Shown one piece after another: positions 1 to 12,000 of a stretch of DNA of 64,000 nt. The notes under the pieces were generated by a model. That model was not told the DNA's origin. It saw nothing but the letters and a program-made list of their open reading frames with translations, and did not search any database. The translations under genes and the position numbers were made by a program. Position 1 is the stretch's first letter. Each line of letters starts with the position of its first letter. The stretch lies in NCBI RefSeq assembly GCF_014529945.1, contig NZ_JACVFB010000009.1:1-64000 (forward strand), in the 5' to 3' direction. Source of the DNA: Chitinophaga varians (GTDB taxonomy: Bacteria > Bacteroidota > Bacteroidia > Chitinophagales > Chitinophagaceae).

Positions 1-1
1 G

Positions 2-3000
2 TTAGCGCTTGACTGGCAACGTTTTTATCCTGGCGCTACACCCCAACGTATAGGCCTGCCGGTATATCCGTTTGCCAAAGAACGTTATTGGCTTGAAACG
101 ACTGGTAGGAACGTCGCGACGGTCAGCACCACGGCAGTGCTTCATCCGCTGCTGCACAGGAATACTTCTGACCTCCATCAGCAGTGCTATACCACCACCT
201 TCACCGGAGCGGAATATTTTATCCGGGAGGGCCGGATACCTGCTACAGCCTACCTGGAAATGGCCCGCGCTGCCGCGCTGCTGGCTAATCCGCCACAGGA
301 CGCAGCGGCAGTCGTAGAGTTACACCATCTGGTATGGACGCAGCCGGCGGCGACAGCAGGCAATCATGACATCGTCACGGCGCTGTTTGCAACAGACGCC
401 GCCACGACTGACATTGAAATATACACCAGAACGGAAGAAGAAGAGATGCTCCGGTTTCAGGGACAGGCTGTTTACAGCTATCAGCCGGAGACTGGCAGGC
501 AGGATGTCCGGCAGCTCATGGCACAAATGAAGCCAGTGGCTATTGCGCCTCATGAAGTGATCACGGCTGTTTACCGCCATGACAGCCAGCTGCTGGCGGA
601 GTTGAAGTGGCCACGTTCCGGGGCACACCGGGAGGGAGGCTGTATGCTTGATCCGGTTATTACCGAAAGTATGCTGCAGGCAGCTATCCTGGCGGTATCG
701 CACCAGTTCAATCCTTCTTTGATGCCCGTTGCCGCTGACAGGGTACGTATAATGGGGGCCTGCACCGATACGATGGTGGCCTGGGTACATCATCTCTCCG
801 GTAATACGCTGGACGTTGATTTGCTGGACCAGCAGGGAAAAATTTGTATGCAGATAAAAGGATTGATGTTACAGGGCGCTGTTGCTGTAAACCATCCGCA
901 AACAAAGACCACACAGGAAGAAGCCCATCAACTAATGTTTTTCCGCGAACACTGGGAAGAGCAGGCCATGCCTGTGGTTGTTCCCCGGCAGGAAAACAGG
1001 ACGGTCATCATTTTTGCCGATACGGACCTCCGGGAAAAGATCGTCAACGATCCGGCCGTCGGCCCGCTGGCCACCGCCATGTTCGTATATCAGGGAAACA
1101 AATACAAAGCGGTGGCAGATAACATCCGCCATTGCCGCTTCAACCATATTGCGGATATACAACAGGTACTCAGTGCTGTGACCGGACCAGTTACCCTTAT
1201 CTACACCTGGGCGAAAGATCAACAGGAAACAGGCATTGATGCTATATTTAATTTGCTCCGCGTAGTGAAGGAATTAGCTTGTCCGGTAGATCTCCTGCTG
1301 GCAGGACATTATGATCCATCCATCCCGGCCACATGCTGGGATTACTCCTGGATTGGTTTTGAACGATCTTTGAAAATGCTGTTGCCTAATGTGGCGATAT
1401 CGCTGTTGTACACTGATGCAGCGGCCTTTACACCGCAACAGCTGCTGGCCGCCATGCAACGCCCCGGTATCAGCTGGTATAAAGGACAACAGCGGTTCAT
1501 ACCGGCCATAGCGGCGGCAACGCCTGAGGATACAGCACAGCTGCCGGTATTGAAGAAAAACGGCTGTTATCTGATTACCGGCGGTGGCGGGAAACTGGGT
1601 TTCAGCCTGGCGCAATACCTCGCTGCAACCTATCAGGCTAAACTGATACTGATGGGTAGAACGCCGCTGACACCCGATATGGAGGAAAAGCTCACACAGC
1701 TGAAACAAGCCGGCGCCATCGCGGCAGATTACGCGTCAGTAGATATCAGCGACAGGGAAGCCATGACATCCTGGGTAAAACAGTTGCCTGGTGAACTGTC
1801 CGGTGTTATTCATGCCGCCGGCGTGGAAGGCTCTGCGGCCTTCTATGAGAAAACGACTGAAGAGATCAACGCCGTGTTGCGGCCTAAAACAACCGGCACC
1901 ATGTTGCTGGACCAGTTGCTGGAACATCATCCGCTGGATTTTGTCTGTTACTTTTCATCATCGGCTGCGCTGCTCGGAGATTTCGGCTCCTGCGACTATG
2001 CTGTGGCCAACCGTTTCCAGATGGCTTATGCACAATACCGCCGGCAGCATACCGGTAAAACAACGGTCATCAACTGGCCTTTCTGGCAGGACGGCGGTAT
2101 GGGTAAAGGTGATGAAGCGCAGGCCGCCTTTTATCTGAAGAGCAGCGGACAGGCGGTATTAGAGACCTCCGAAGGAATACGGATATGGGAAAAAATTATC
2201 CGCTCAGATAATACACAGACATTGGTGTTGAAAGGAAAACCTTCCCGCATGGAACAATTCCTGCACCGCCTGTATGCGGTGGAACAGCCGCGGCAGTCGT
2301 CCCTGGCCGCGCCGGCTGTACATATGGGCAAAGGCTGGAAACCACAGTACCAGGACCTTTCCGTAAAAGAGTGCGTTTATCATGATTTGATCAGGCTGGT
2401 GGCTGCCAGCCAGAAAATATCTTCGGAGAAACTGGACGGTATCACAAACCTGGCGGATTACGGATTTGATTCTATCAGCCTCACCACTTTTGCCAAACAG
2501 TTAAAAGAATATTTTGCCGTTCCGGTAACACCTGCATTGTTCTTCAACTACGCCACCATAGAAGCGCTGAGCAGCTACTTTGTACAGGAGCATGCCACGC
2601 ATATGGCAGCATTTTACAACAGCCCGCAGCAAACAACGCTGCATCCGGAAAACGCAACTGCCGTCAACGGCGTACGCAACACGCTGGCGCTCCGAAAACA
2701 ACGGTTGCAGCGGGCTTCCGGCGGAAGGGCGGCTCTTCGCGTAGCAGAAGAACCGATTGCTATTATCGGTATGTCCGGCCGTTTTCCTAAAGCAGATACG
2801 GTAGATCAGCTGTGGTCCTTGCTGGAGAAAGGAGAAAGTGGGATCAGTGAGATTCCGCTGTCCCGCTGGAATTGGACCGACTACTTTACAACGCCGGGAG
2901 ATCCCGGTAATAAAATCAGTACCAATAAGGGTGGTTTTATTAATCATGTAGATGAATTTGACCCGCTGTTTTTTGAGATCACACCGAGAGAAGCAGCGGC

Positions 3001-4684
3001 CACAGATCCCGGACAGCGACTGCTGCTGATGGAAGCCTACCGGGCTATTGAAGATGCGCAGATAGATCCGTCCTCGCTGCGGGGAACATCGACCGGCGTT
3101 TTCGTAGGCATGGAAGAAAGTCAGTATGATGCACTGGCAGCAGACGAACAGGGGGTGGGCAACAGCGGCAACGCCATGATTTCCTCCCGGCTTTCGTACT
3201 ACCTCGATTTACACGGCCCGGCCATTGCTACCAATACGGCCTGCTCCTCCGGGCTGGTGGCCTTACATCAGGCTGTCATGAGCCTGCGCAACGGCGAGTG
3301 TGAAGCAGCGCTGGTGGCGGGGGTGTCTTCTTTTATCCTGTCGCCCGTATTCTACGCCAAGATGAGCCAGGCGGGGATGCTGTCGAAAGACGGACAGTGT
3401 TTCAGCTTTTCGAAAAATGCCAATGGCATCGGCGCCGGTGAAGCAGTAGTAGTGCTCATGCTGAAACCATTGTCAGCAGCAATAACCGCCGGAAACCACA
3501 TCTATGGCGTGGTGAAGGCAAGCGGTATCAACTTCGACGGAAAAACGAACGGCGTGACCGCGCCTAACGGCAAAAGCCAGGAAACACTCATCCGGAATAT
3601 TTATACCCGGTATAATATCGATCCGCACAACATCTCACACATTGTGGCGCATGGTACCGGTACCAAACTCGGAGATCCGGTGGAACTGAACGCCTTGCAG
3701 GAAGCTTTCAAAAAACTCAGCAACGGCGCAACCACACCAACACCTTACTGTGCAGTGACCAGTTGTAAAAGCAACCTGGGACATACTATGGCCGCCTCCG
3801 GACTGGTAAGCGTAGTCAGTCTGCTGAAAGGATTACATCATCATAAGATACCTGCCAGCATTCATTGTGAGGAAGAAAATGATTACATCTCACAGGAAAA
3901 CAGTCCTTTCTATATCAATAAAACCACAAAGGCCTGGGAAACAGCATCCGGCATGCCCCTGATGGGCGGCGTGAGCGCTTTCGGCCGCAGTGGCACCAAT
4001 GCCCATGTGGTCATTGAAGAATATATATCGCCGGTTACGCCGGCTGCCTGTCCGGAAAATACTACGCAGGTGATGATCACCTTGTCCGCCAAAACATCGG
4101 AGCAACTATTGCAGAAGGCTGCGGACCTGCTCGACTTCATCCTTCACCCTGATCAGCCCTGTGACCTTATGGCGATGGCCTATTCCCTGCAGGTGACCAG
4201 AGAAGAGATGGACGTGCGGCTGGGATTCATTGTCAGCACTGTACAGGAGCTGGCAGCAAAGCTTCGCGCTTATCTCAGCGGCGAAAAAGAAATAGAAGGC
4301 TGCTACCGGGGAGAAGTGAAACATTATGATAACGCAGTGTCCATCTTCAATGCAGATGCGGACCTACAGGAGACGGTGGATAAGTGGATCGCCAACAGGA
4401 AACTCGCCAAACTACTGGAATTATGGGTCAAAGGGTTGCAGCTGGACTGGAATAAACTTTACGGAGAAGTGAAACCGGCGCGTATCAGTTTACCTAAATA
4501 TCCGTTTGCCCGGGAGAAATATTGGTTCACGCAAACTGCCCCCAGGCCGGCTGTTACCGGTGGTGCTGCGAATACCGACCGGCATTTCGGCGCTATTGCA
4601 GACCTGATCAGCCAGATCGAAAATGAAACTATCGAAACAGATGAAGCCGTCAGCTTATTAAAACACATCGCATATACTAAATAA
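2..4684 (+). CDS. Trans-AT PKS subunit, 5'-truncated by window edge: (KS linker)-DH°-KR-ACP-KS-docking
   Basis: The frame is open from base 2 and begins inside a post-KS linker (YPFAKERYW at about 68-100), so the gene starts upstream of the window. Domains in order: a DH-fold region (about 140-900), KR with its structural half (905-2270; Rossmann GCYLITGGGGKLG at about 1560, active-site Tyr/Asn in CDYAVAN), ACP (2360-2590; phosphopantetheine Ser at 2471 in GFDSI), and KS (2745-4030; Cys at 3242 in TACSSG, plus the HGTGT and SNLGH histidines). The end is an LPKYPFAREKYW linker and a short helical tail (about 4570-4684), probably a docking domain. No AT domain is present, so extender units must be loaded in trans. 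The DH region lacks the catalytic His motif, the YGPxF motif and the DxxxQ Asp, and is probably inactive. The terminal KS presumably works with the DH-KR-ACP at the start of the 6007-19614 subunit. Confidence 0.93.
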   Translation, partial: LALDWQRFYPGATPQRIGLPVYPFAKERYWLETTGRNVATVSTTAVLHPLLHRNTSDLHQQCYTTTFTGAEYFIREGRIPATAYLEMARAAALLANPPQDAAAVVELHHLVWTQPAATAGNHDIVTALFATDAATTDIEIYTRTEEEEMLRFQGQAVYSYQPETGRQDVRQLMAQMKPVAIAPHEVITAVYRHDSQLLAELKWPRSGAHREGGCMLDPVITESMLQAAILAVSHQFNPSLMPVAADRVRIMGACTDTMVAWVHHLSGNTLDVDLLDQQGKICMQIKGLMLQGAVAVNHPQTKTTQEEAHQLMFFREHWEEQAMPVVVPRQENRTVIIFADTDLREKIVNDPAVGPLATAMFVYQGNKYKAVADNIRHCRFNHIADIQQVLSAVTGPVTLIYTWAKDQQETGIDAIFNLLRVVKELACPVDLLLAGHYDPSIPATCWDYSWIGFERSLKMLLPNVAISLLYTDAAAFTPQQLLAAMQRPGISWYKGQQRFIPAIAAATPEDTAQLPVLKKNGCYLITGGGGKLGFSLAQYLAATYQAKLILMGRTPLTPDMEEKLTQLKQAGAIAADYASVDISDREAMTSWVKQLPGELSGVIHAAGVEGSAAFYEKTTEEINAVLRPKTTGTMLLDQLLEHHPLDFVCYFSSSAALLGDFGSCDYAVANRFQMAYAQYRRQHTGKTTVINWPFWQDGGMGKGDEAQAAFYLKSSGQAVLETSEGIRIWEKIIRSDNTQTLVLKGKPSRMEQFLHRLYAVEQPRQSSLAAPAVHMGKGWKPQYQDLSVKECVYHDLIRLVAASQKISSEKLDGITNLADYGFDSISLTTFAKQLKEYFAVPVTPALFFNYATIEALSSYFVQEHATHMAAFYNSPQQTTLHPENATAVNGVRNTLALRKQRLQRASGGRAALRVAEEPIAIIGMSGRFPKADTVDQLWSLLEKGESGISEIPLSRWNWTDYFTTPGDPGNKISTNKGGFINHVDEFDPLFFEITPREAAATDPGQRLLLMEAYRAIEDAQIDPSSLRGTSTGVFVGMEESQYDALAADEQGVGNSGNAMISSRLSYYLDLHGPAIATNTACSSGLVALHQAVMSLRNGECEAALVAGVSSFILSPVFYAKMSQAGMLSKDGQCFSFSKNANGIGAGEAVVVLMLKPLSAAITAGNHIYGVVKASGINFDGKTNGVTAPNGKSQETLIRNIYTRYNIDPHNISHIVAHGTGTKLGDPVELNALQEAFKKLSNGATTPTPYCAVTSCKSNLGHTMAASGLVSVVSLLKGLHHHKIPASIHCEEENDYISQENSPFYINKTTKAWETASGMPLMGGVSAFGRSGTNAHVVIEEYISPVTPAACPENTTQVMITLSAKTSEQLLQKAADLLDFILHPDQPCDLMAMAYSLQVTREEMDVRLGFIVSTVQELAAKLRAYLSGEKEIEGCYRGEVKHYDNAVSIFNADADLQETVDKWIANRKLAKLLELWVKGLQLDWNKLYGEVKPARISLPKYPFAREKYWFTQTAPRPAVTGGAANTDRHFGAIADLISQIENETIETDEAVSLLKHIAYTK

Positions 4685-4705
4685 ACCCTTAACATCTATC
4701 GTACT

Positions 4706-5944
4706 ATGCAACGCATCAATGAAATGATCATACCCCTGCTGGATGAGGAATCCTCTACCATCATCAAAGGTGAAAACGGGATCACTACCATCACCTTTTA
4801 CAAAGGAGACAGCGTGGCCGCTACTACCGCCTTACGGGCACGGCTGAAGGAAATAGCGCAGGCTAATCCCTGGCTGGCCGGCCGCGTGGTAAAAAACAGG
4901 CAGCATAAAAATCTGCAGCTGGCATATCCCATTGATCCATTATCTGAGGAGATGATAGGCCGGATATTTTTTGACAATCCTGCTGATGTAAAGATCAGTT
5001 CCGATATGGGGTATGAAGAACTGTTTACCGCCGCCAGATCTGCCATTGTACAGAAAGGCATTAAGCTGGTGAACAAACAGGAATGCATCACCCGCCTTAC
5101 GGTTGTTCCCGATATGCATGCGCCGGAGAAAGGTTTCGCGCTGATCTTTTCTATTTCCCATGTGGCGGCCGATGGATATACCTATTACCGCATCTTCAAC
5201 CAACTGTTTACCAAAGACCCGGTGGAAGCGCTGGTAGTGAAACGTAAACAGGCGGCGGCTAACCGTGTGGTGGAGGTTGTAGGGCAACAATCTTTTAAAT
5301 TTTTCCATTCTGTGCCTTTCATTCTAAACCTGGTGAAAGGTGCGATGTTCGGTAAAAAAACAAAATGCCATGCCTTTTATGTGGCGCCCGAAAAAATCAG
5401 TCAGGCCAAGAGCCGCATTAACGGGAATCATGCGGAAGGAGTAGAATTTGTTTCTACCAACGATATCCTTAGTTCCAGTTTTGCAAAGGCTACCGGTTCC
5501 CGCCTTTGTATTATGGCGGTGAACCTGAGAAGCTGGATCAAAGACATCGATAGCAATGACGCGGGAAACTATGCCGGCGGACTTTTGTTCGATGATGAAA
5601 CATGCGCGCGTCCTGCCAATATCCGCAAGGCGTTCCAGGCAGGCTTGCCTATTTCGGCCGCTGCAAAGCCCTATCCTAAATTTGGAGAAGCACTCAGCTG
5701 CCGGCTTAGCCTGATCAGCAGCTGGAATGATTTCCAGAAAAGTCACGACCTGGACGGGTGCGAACAGGTGCTCCATCTTCCATTATATGATGCAAAGGCT
5801 GCATTCCCGTTGGACTCCGCCGTCGTCTTCAAAGCAAAACCGGAGAAACTGGCAGTCATGTATTTCACGAAAACAGTAGAACGGGAGAAGATCCTGTCAC
5901 ATTGCGAACTGGGTGATCCGGTATCACCGCGGACTTTCGGCTGA
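4706..5944 (+). CDS. Free-standing CAT/condensation/PapA-type acyltransferase (HxxxDG)
   Basis: This 412-residue protein carries one clear HxxxDG motif (SHVAADGYTYY; His152, Asp156, Gly157), the catalytic signature of the chloramphenicol acetyltransferase / NRPS condensation / PapA / BAHD superfamily. Its length fits a single stand-alone acyltransferase, and no carrier protein or adenylation domain is attached. It lies 21 bp after one PKS subunit and 62 bp before the next, so it is almost certainly co-transcribed with them. By family knowledge such enzymes move an acyl group from a thioester to an alcohol or amine. Inferred roles are ester or amide release of the finished chain (as PapA5 does for phthiocerol) or acylation of a polyketide hydroxyl. 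I cannot name the donor or acceptor. The start is the ATG at 4706, the first in-frame Met after the previous stop. Confidence 0.75.
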   Translation: MQRINEMIIPLLDEESSTIIKGENGITTITFYKGDSVAATTALRARLKEIAQANPWLAGRVVKNRQHKNLQLAYPIDPLSEEMIGRIFFDNPADVKISSDMGYEELFTAARSAIVQKGIKLVNKQECITRLTVVPDMHAPEKGFALIFSISHVAADGYTYYRIFNQLFTKDPVEALVVKRKQAAANRVVEVVGQQSFKFFHSVPFILNLVKGAMFGKKTKCHAFYVAPEKISQAKSRINGNHAEGVEFVSTNDILSSSFAKATGSRLCIMAVNLRSWIKDIDSNDAGNYAGGLLFDDETCARPANIRKAFQAGLPISAAAKPYPKFGEALSCRLSLISSWNDFQKSHDLDGCEQVLHLPLYDAKAAFPLDSAVVFKAKPEKLAVMYFTKTVEREKILSHCELGDPVSPRTFG

Positions 5945-6006
5945 GCCGCCGGCCACTTCCTCCGCTCCGCATTCATTAAAACAAGAACCCTATAGAAAGT
6001 GCTATT

Positions 6007-9000
6007 ATGATCGATTTCATAGAATACGTAGTTGCAGAACTGAAGCATAAACGACTGTCAAAAGCAGATGCACTGGACCTTATCCGCCAGTTCAGCCTCC
6101 GCACTGCTACCCAAGGTCACACAGATATCATACATCCGCTGTTACATACCAATACGTCCGATTTAACCCGGCAGCGCTTTGCGGCCGTTTTTAACGGAGA
6201 GGAATTTTTTCTGAAAGATCATCAGATAGGAGAACGGCGTTTGCTGCCTGCTACCGCTTACCTGGAAATGGCGCGGGTAGCTTTCCGGAAGGCGATGCCC
6301 GTTGCGGAGGAATCGGTCATAGAGCTGCGTAATGTTATCTGGGCACAGCCTGTCGTGGTAGATGATGCGAAGGAAGTCAGCATCACCTTGTCTGCCGGAG
6401 AAAATGACTCAGATGAGCTGGAAGTATTTTATGAAGTGTGCAGTGCTGCTGTAGAAGGGGAGGATGAGATGGTCCATTGCCAGGGACAGGCGGCGTTTCT
6501 CAGTAAGTCTGCTTCCGTGAAACTGGATATCGACCGGCTGAAGGAGCAGTTGCACGGAGCGCGGCTGGAAGGGTCAGCCATTTACAACATCTATGCACGT
6601 TATGGCCTGCACTATGGACCTTCTTTCCGGGGAATAAAAACAATTTTCCAGGGAGATGGACAGTTGCTGGCCGAACTAAGTCTGCCTGTGACCGCAGACA
6701 GTCCGTATGTGCTGCATCCCGGTATGATGGACAGTACCCTGCAGGCAGCCATCGGTTTGTTCAGCGATCTGCATCAGTTGCCTGACCAGGTATCTTTGCC
6801 TTTTGCGCTGGATACGCTGCGGGTGTTTACGGCTTGTGCCGGCGAGATGCGGGCATGGGTACGTTACGCTGATAACAAGGGCGCCCATGATAAGGTAATC
6901 CGGCTGGATATAGACTTATGTCATCCCGACGGCACCGTGGCGGTACAGATGCGGGGATTTTCTTCCCGTATAGCCGATACCGTTGTATCCGGTGAGTTGC
7001 ACCAGCCGTCACGGCATATACTGCACGCAGCGCCGGTATGGCAGGCGGTAACCGGTACTACAGATACGGGCAGATACGAGCAGGAATATCTTTTCCTCTG
7101 CGCCCTGCCAGCTGTAAATGCGGAAGCGTTGCAATCGCTGCTTCCGCAAATCCGCATCGTGACATTAAAAGCAGCACAGGAGGGAAGTATGGCGGCCCGT
7201 TTCAGCAGTTATGCAGTCGCCTGCTTCGAACAGATCAAAGATATATTGGCCGGAAAGCCGCAGGGCAACATACGGGTGCGTATCATCACGCCTGCCGACA
7301 GAGAACAGCTGGTTTTAACGGCACTTTCCGGGTTGATAAAAACCGCTGCCATAGAAAATCCTTTCCTGACAGGTCAGCTGATTACCGTTGATCCTACGAT
7401 CTCCGCGCCAGGGCTGTTATCGCTGATGCAGGAAAATCAGGCCGTGGCCCCGGTAGAAATAATCAGGTATGAACAAGGTGTCCGGCAGGTATTACGCTGG
7501 GAGGAATTGCCGGCACAGCAATCATCTCCCATGGCGTTTAAGGACAACGGCGTTTATCTCATCACCGGAGGCGGCGGAATGCTCGGAGGATTGTTTGCAA
7601 AAGAAATACTGCAACAAACCAGCCATGCCCGCGTTATGCTGACCGGCCGCGCTGCGCTGACCGCCCGGCAACAGGCAGCCATGCAGGACATACCCAACAG
7701 TACGGACCGGCTTTTCTATCGACAGCTGGATGTCACCAATCTGGACGAGGTACAGGAAACGATCAACACCATTATAAAGACATTAGGACAGCTGAACGGT
7801 ATCCTTCACAGCGCAGGTATGACAGCCGATAACTTTATGCTCCGGAAAACAACCGAAGCGTTCAGCCAGGTGCTAAGCCCTAAAGTGACCGGTACCTGTA
7901 ACCTCGACGAAGCCAGTAAAAATATTGATCTCGATTTCCTGGTATTGTTCTCCTCCATCGCCGCTGTTACCGGCAACAACGGACAGGCCGATTACGCTAC
8001 TGCCAATGCTTTCATGGACCATTTCGCCGCATACCGTCAGCAGCTGATGACAGCGGGATTACGACAGGGGAAAACAGTCGCCATCAACTGGCCTTTGTGG
8101 GAGGAAGGAGGCATGAAGCCGGATGTGGCCAGTCTGGAGGTAATAAGGCAACAGACAGGTATGCATCCCATGCAGACAACGACCGGGCTACAGGCATTTT
8201 ACCGCAGCCTTCAGGCACCGCAGCATCAGCTGCTGGTAGCGGAAGGAGATCTGCATTTATTGCAACAGACCTTACTGATGAAGGCCGTTCCCGCAACAGC
8301 CGTTACGGAAGAGGTATGTCCTGTTGCCGATATGGACGCAGAAAGCCTGGAGGAGAAAACACGTGATTATATTAAGAAGCAGCTGGCTGAACTCTTCCGG
8401 TTTCCCGCCCATAAGATCGATCCTCATGCGCCATTAGAGAAATATGGCATCGATTCTATTCTGGCGGTGAGCCTGACGAATCAGCTGGAACAAACTTTCG
8501 GCGCGCTCCCGAAGACGCTCTTCTTTGAATACCAGACCATCGCTGCGCTGACAGCGTATTTTATAAAATCGCATGCCGCCAGGCTGACAGCACTCTTCAC
8601 GGGCAGTAGTGGGAACAAGCCGAAAGCAGCTGTGGCCACCCCGCCACGGGTGCAGCAGCCATCGCCCGCGGTGATCAAACGGCGTCGGCAGACGGGGGTG
8701 GTGACCGACAGTAAAAAACAGACTGCCGCCGAGCCTGTCGCTATTGTGGGACTGAGTGGCCGTTATCCGGGAGCTGTCAATATAGAGGCATACTGGAACA
8801 ACCTGCGCGACGGCAAGGATTCCATTACGGAAGTGCCGGCAGACAGATGGAACTGGAAAGAATATTACAGTCAGGATCGCAGTAAAAGCGGTCATCACTA
8901 CAGCAAATGGGGCGGTTTCATCGATGGCGTGGATGAATTTGATCCGCTGTTCTTTAACATCTCCCCGCTGGAAGCAGAGATACTGGACCCGCAGGAGCGC

Positions 9001-12000
9001 CTGTTCCTGCAACATGCCTGGATGGCCGTAGAAGATGCGGGTTATACCCGCAGCACGCTGCAGGTGCCGCACGACCTCGGCCTGCCGGGACAGGTAGGCG
9101 TTTACGCCGGTGTGATGTACAGTGAATACCAGCTCTTTGGTGCGGAAGCCGCTAAAAACGGGCAACGTATGGGCGTTCCCGGTAGTTACGCCAGTATCGC
9201 CAACCGGGTGTCTTATATCTTAAATCTTCATGGCCCCAGCATGACGATAGACTCCATGTGTTCTTCCTCGTTGACCGCCATTCACCTGGCCTGCCAGGAC
9301 CTACGGGAGGGACGCACCAGCATGGGCATCGCCGGTGGCGTGAATGTCAGCATACATCCCAATAAATACCTGGTGATCAGCGCTGGTCAGTATATCTCCG
9401 GCGACGGCCATTGCCAGAGCTTCGGAGAAGGCGGCGAAGGCTATATCCCGGGAGAAGGTGTAGGCGTGGTAGTACTGAAAAGATTGTCCGACGCAGTGCG
9501 TGACGGAGATCATATCTACGGCGTTATCAAAGGCAGTGCCTTAAATCACGGTGGTAAAACCAACGGCTACAGTGTCCCTAATCCACAGGCGCAGTCAAAC
9601 CTCATCAGCCATGTGTTAAGGGCCACCAACACTGATCCGCGCCATGTCAGCTACATAGAAGCCCATGGTACCGGTACCAGACTGGGAGATCCCATTGAAA
9701 TTGCAGCCCTCAGCCAGGCATTTCAACGTCATACATCGGATGCCGGATTTTGCCTGATCGGCTCTGCTAAATCCAATATCGGCCACTGTGAGTCGGCTGC
9801 CGGTATTGCAGGGCTTACCAAAGTACTGCTACAGCTGAAACACCGGCAGATCGTGCCCTCTCTGCATTCATCCCGGTTAAATCCCCATATCGATTTTGAG
9901 CAGACGCCCTTCGTTGTTAACCAGACCCTGAGAGCGTGGGAACAGCCGGTGGTAGACGGTGTGCCGCAGCCCCGGCTGGCCGGTATATCCTCTTTCGGGG
10001 CCGGAGGTTCCAATGCACACATGATCATCCAGGAGTATATAGCACCGGCAATGATCAGTCAACCGGTTGATTTCGCCGACCCTGACGATAAGGTCATCAT
10101 CCCTTTGTCTGCCAGGACCCATGATCAGCTGAAGCAGAAAGCGCAGGACCTGGCTGATTTCCTGCAACCGGCCGCCGGCACACAGGAGAAAACAAGAGAA
10201 GCCGCTGACCTGCATGCGATGGCCTATACCCTGCAAACCGGCAGGGAAGCCATGGATATTCGTGCAGGCTTCCTCGTTAGTTCGGTGGAAGACCTGCTGG
10301 AAAAACTCCGGGCCTTCGTCCGCGGAGAAGAACATATCGATGATGTATACCATGGACATAGCGGCCAGGAGAAGGATACGCTGTCGCTCTTCCATGCCGA
10401 CACGGCATTTGAGCAGACGGTTGATAAATGGATAGCCCAGAAGAAATTATCCAAGCTACTGGACCTGTGGACCAGAGGGCTGCATCTCGACTGGCGCAGA
10501 TGTTACGATAACTATCAGCCCAGACGGATCAGTTTGCCGCCATATCCTTTCGCCAAAGACAGATACTGGATTGATATAGCCACCAAGGCGCCAGGTAACC
10601 GGCCCGCCATCGCCGCCACCGTGATTCACCCGATGCTGCACAGCAATACGTCAGATCTGGAGCGTCAGCGCTACAGCGCTGTCTTTAGCGGAGAGGAGTT
10701 TTTCCTGGAAGATCATCAGATAATGATAAACGGTGCTGCCAGCAAAGTATTGCCGGCAGTAGCCTACCTGGAAATGGCACGGACAGCGATAGAAAACGCT
10801 ACCCCGGGCAGACAGGGCGCCGGTGTCCTGGAACTGCGTCATACCGCCTGGCTGCAGCCGCTGATCGTAACAGGTCCGCTACAGGTAGATATTGTGTTGC
10901 AGGTAAAAGATAACGATGCAATAGATTTTGAAATCAGCAGTACAAACGGAGATGAAGTGACCGTTCACTGTGAAGGGACCGCCGCTTTTGTTCACCATCC
11001 TGCGCCGTCGCAGCTGGATATAGCGCAACTGAAAGGCCGGATGGAGCAAGGCAGTATGGCAGGCGAGAGGCTGTATGGCCTCTTTGCTCCGATGGGACTA
11101 GCCTATGGACCAGCATTTCAGGGCGTCACTGCCGTGCATCGGGGAGAGGGGCAGTTACTGGCGCAATTGCATTTACCTGCAACGACTACAGATCAGCACC
11201 AGTTTATATTACATCCCGGATTGATGGACAGCGCCCTGCAAGCCGCCTTCGGCTTGGCAGACAACCTCGGGGCATTGCCATCATCACCTTCGATACCTTT
11301 TGCACTGGACAGCTTACGGATCTTGTCTGCCACCACCGCAGAAATGTTTGCGTGGATACGTACCGCAAAAGACGCCACCGGCGCTGTTGTACGGCTGGAT
11401 ATTGATCTCTGTAATGAACAGGGCAATGTCTGTGTGCAATGGCGTGGCCTGGCCTCCCGTCAGTTGAACGCTACCAGCCATCAGGATATTCATACGCTGA
11501 TCGCGGGCCCGGTATGGGAAGCGGAAGTGCCCACAGCGTCGCAAACGACATCATTCCAACAACGACACGTCTTCCTTTGTGAGATGCCTGCTATATCAGC
11601 CGGTCATCTTGAAACACTGATCAGCGACAGTCGCTGTATACAACCCGAAGTTACACAGCAGCCTATCGCCGCGCGTTACAGCACGTATGCCCTCCACTGT
11701 TTTGAGCTGGTCCGGGAAATCATGAAGACCCAACCGGCAGGGGATATCCTGGTGCAGGTGGTGATGACCACCGGCCAGGAACAGGCACTTTTGGCAGGGC
11801 TGTCTGGTTTACTGAGAACGGCAGCGCAGGAAAATCCGCGGCTGCGCGGACAGCTGGTGCTGGTAGCGCGGGACATTGACACCGTTGGACTGGCCGCCAG
11901 GCTGAAACAGGCCGCTGCCGGACCAGCAGCTGTTGTCAGATACGAAAAAGACCAACCGTATGTTTTGCGCTGGCAGGAAGCGCCGGCATCCAGCGAAGAC

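Noticed and set aside
72..317. Possible separate small gene at the left edge
   Set aside because: It overlaps the PKS frame, which is open from base 2 with clear KS-linker and DH-like sequence; the small ORF has no recognisable features.
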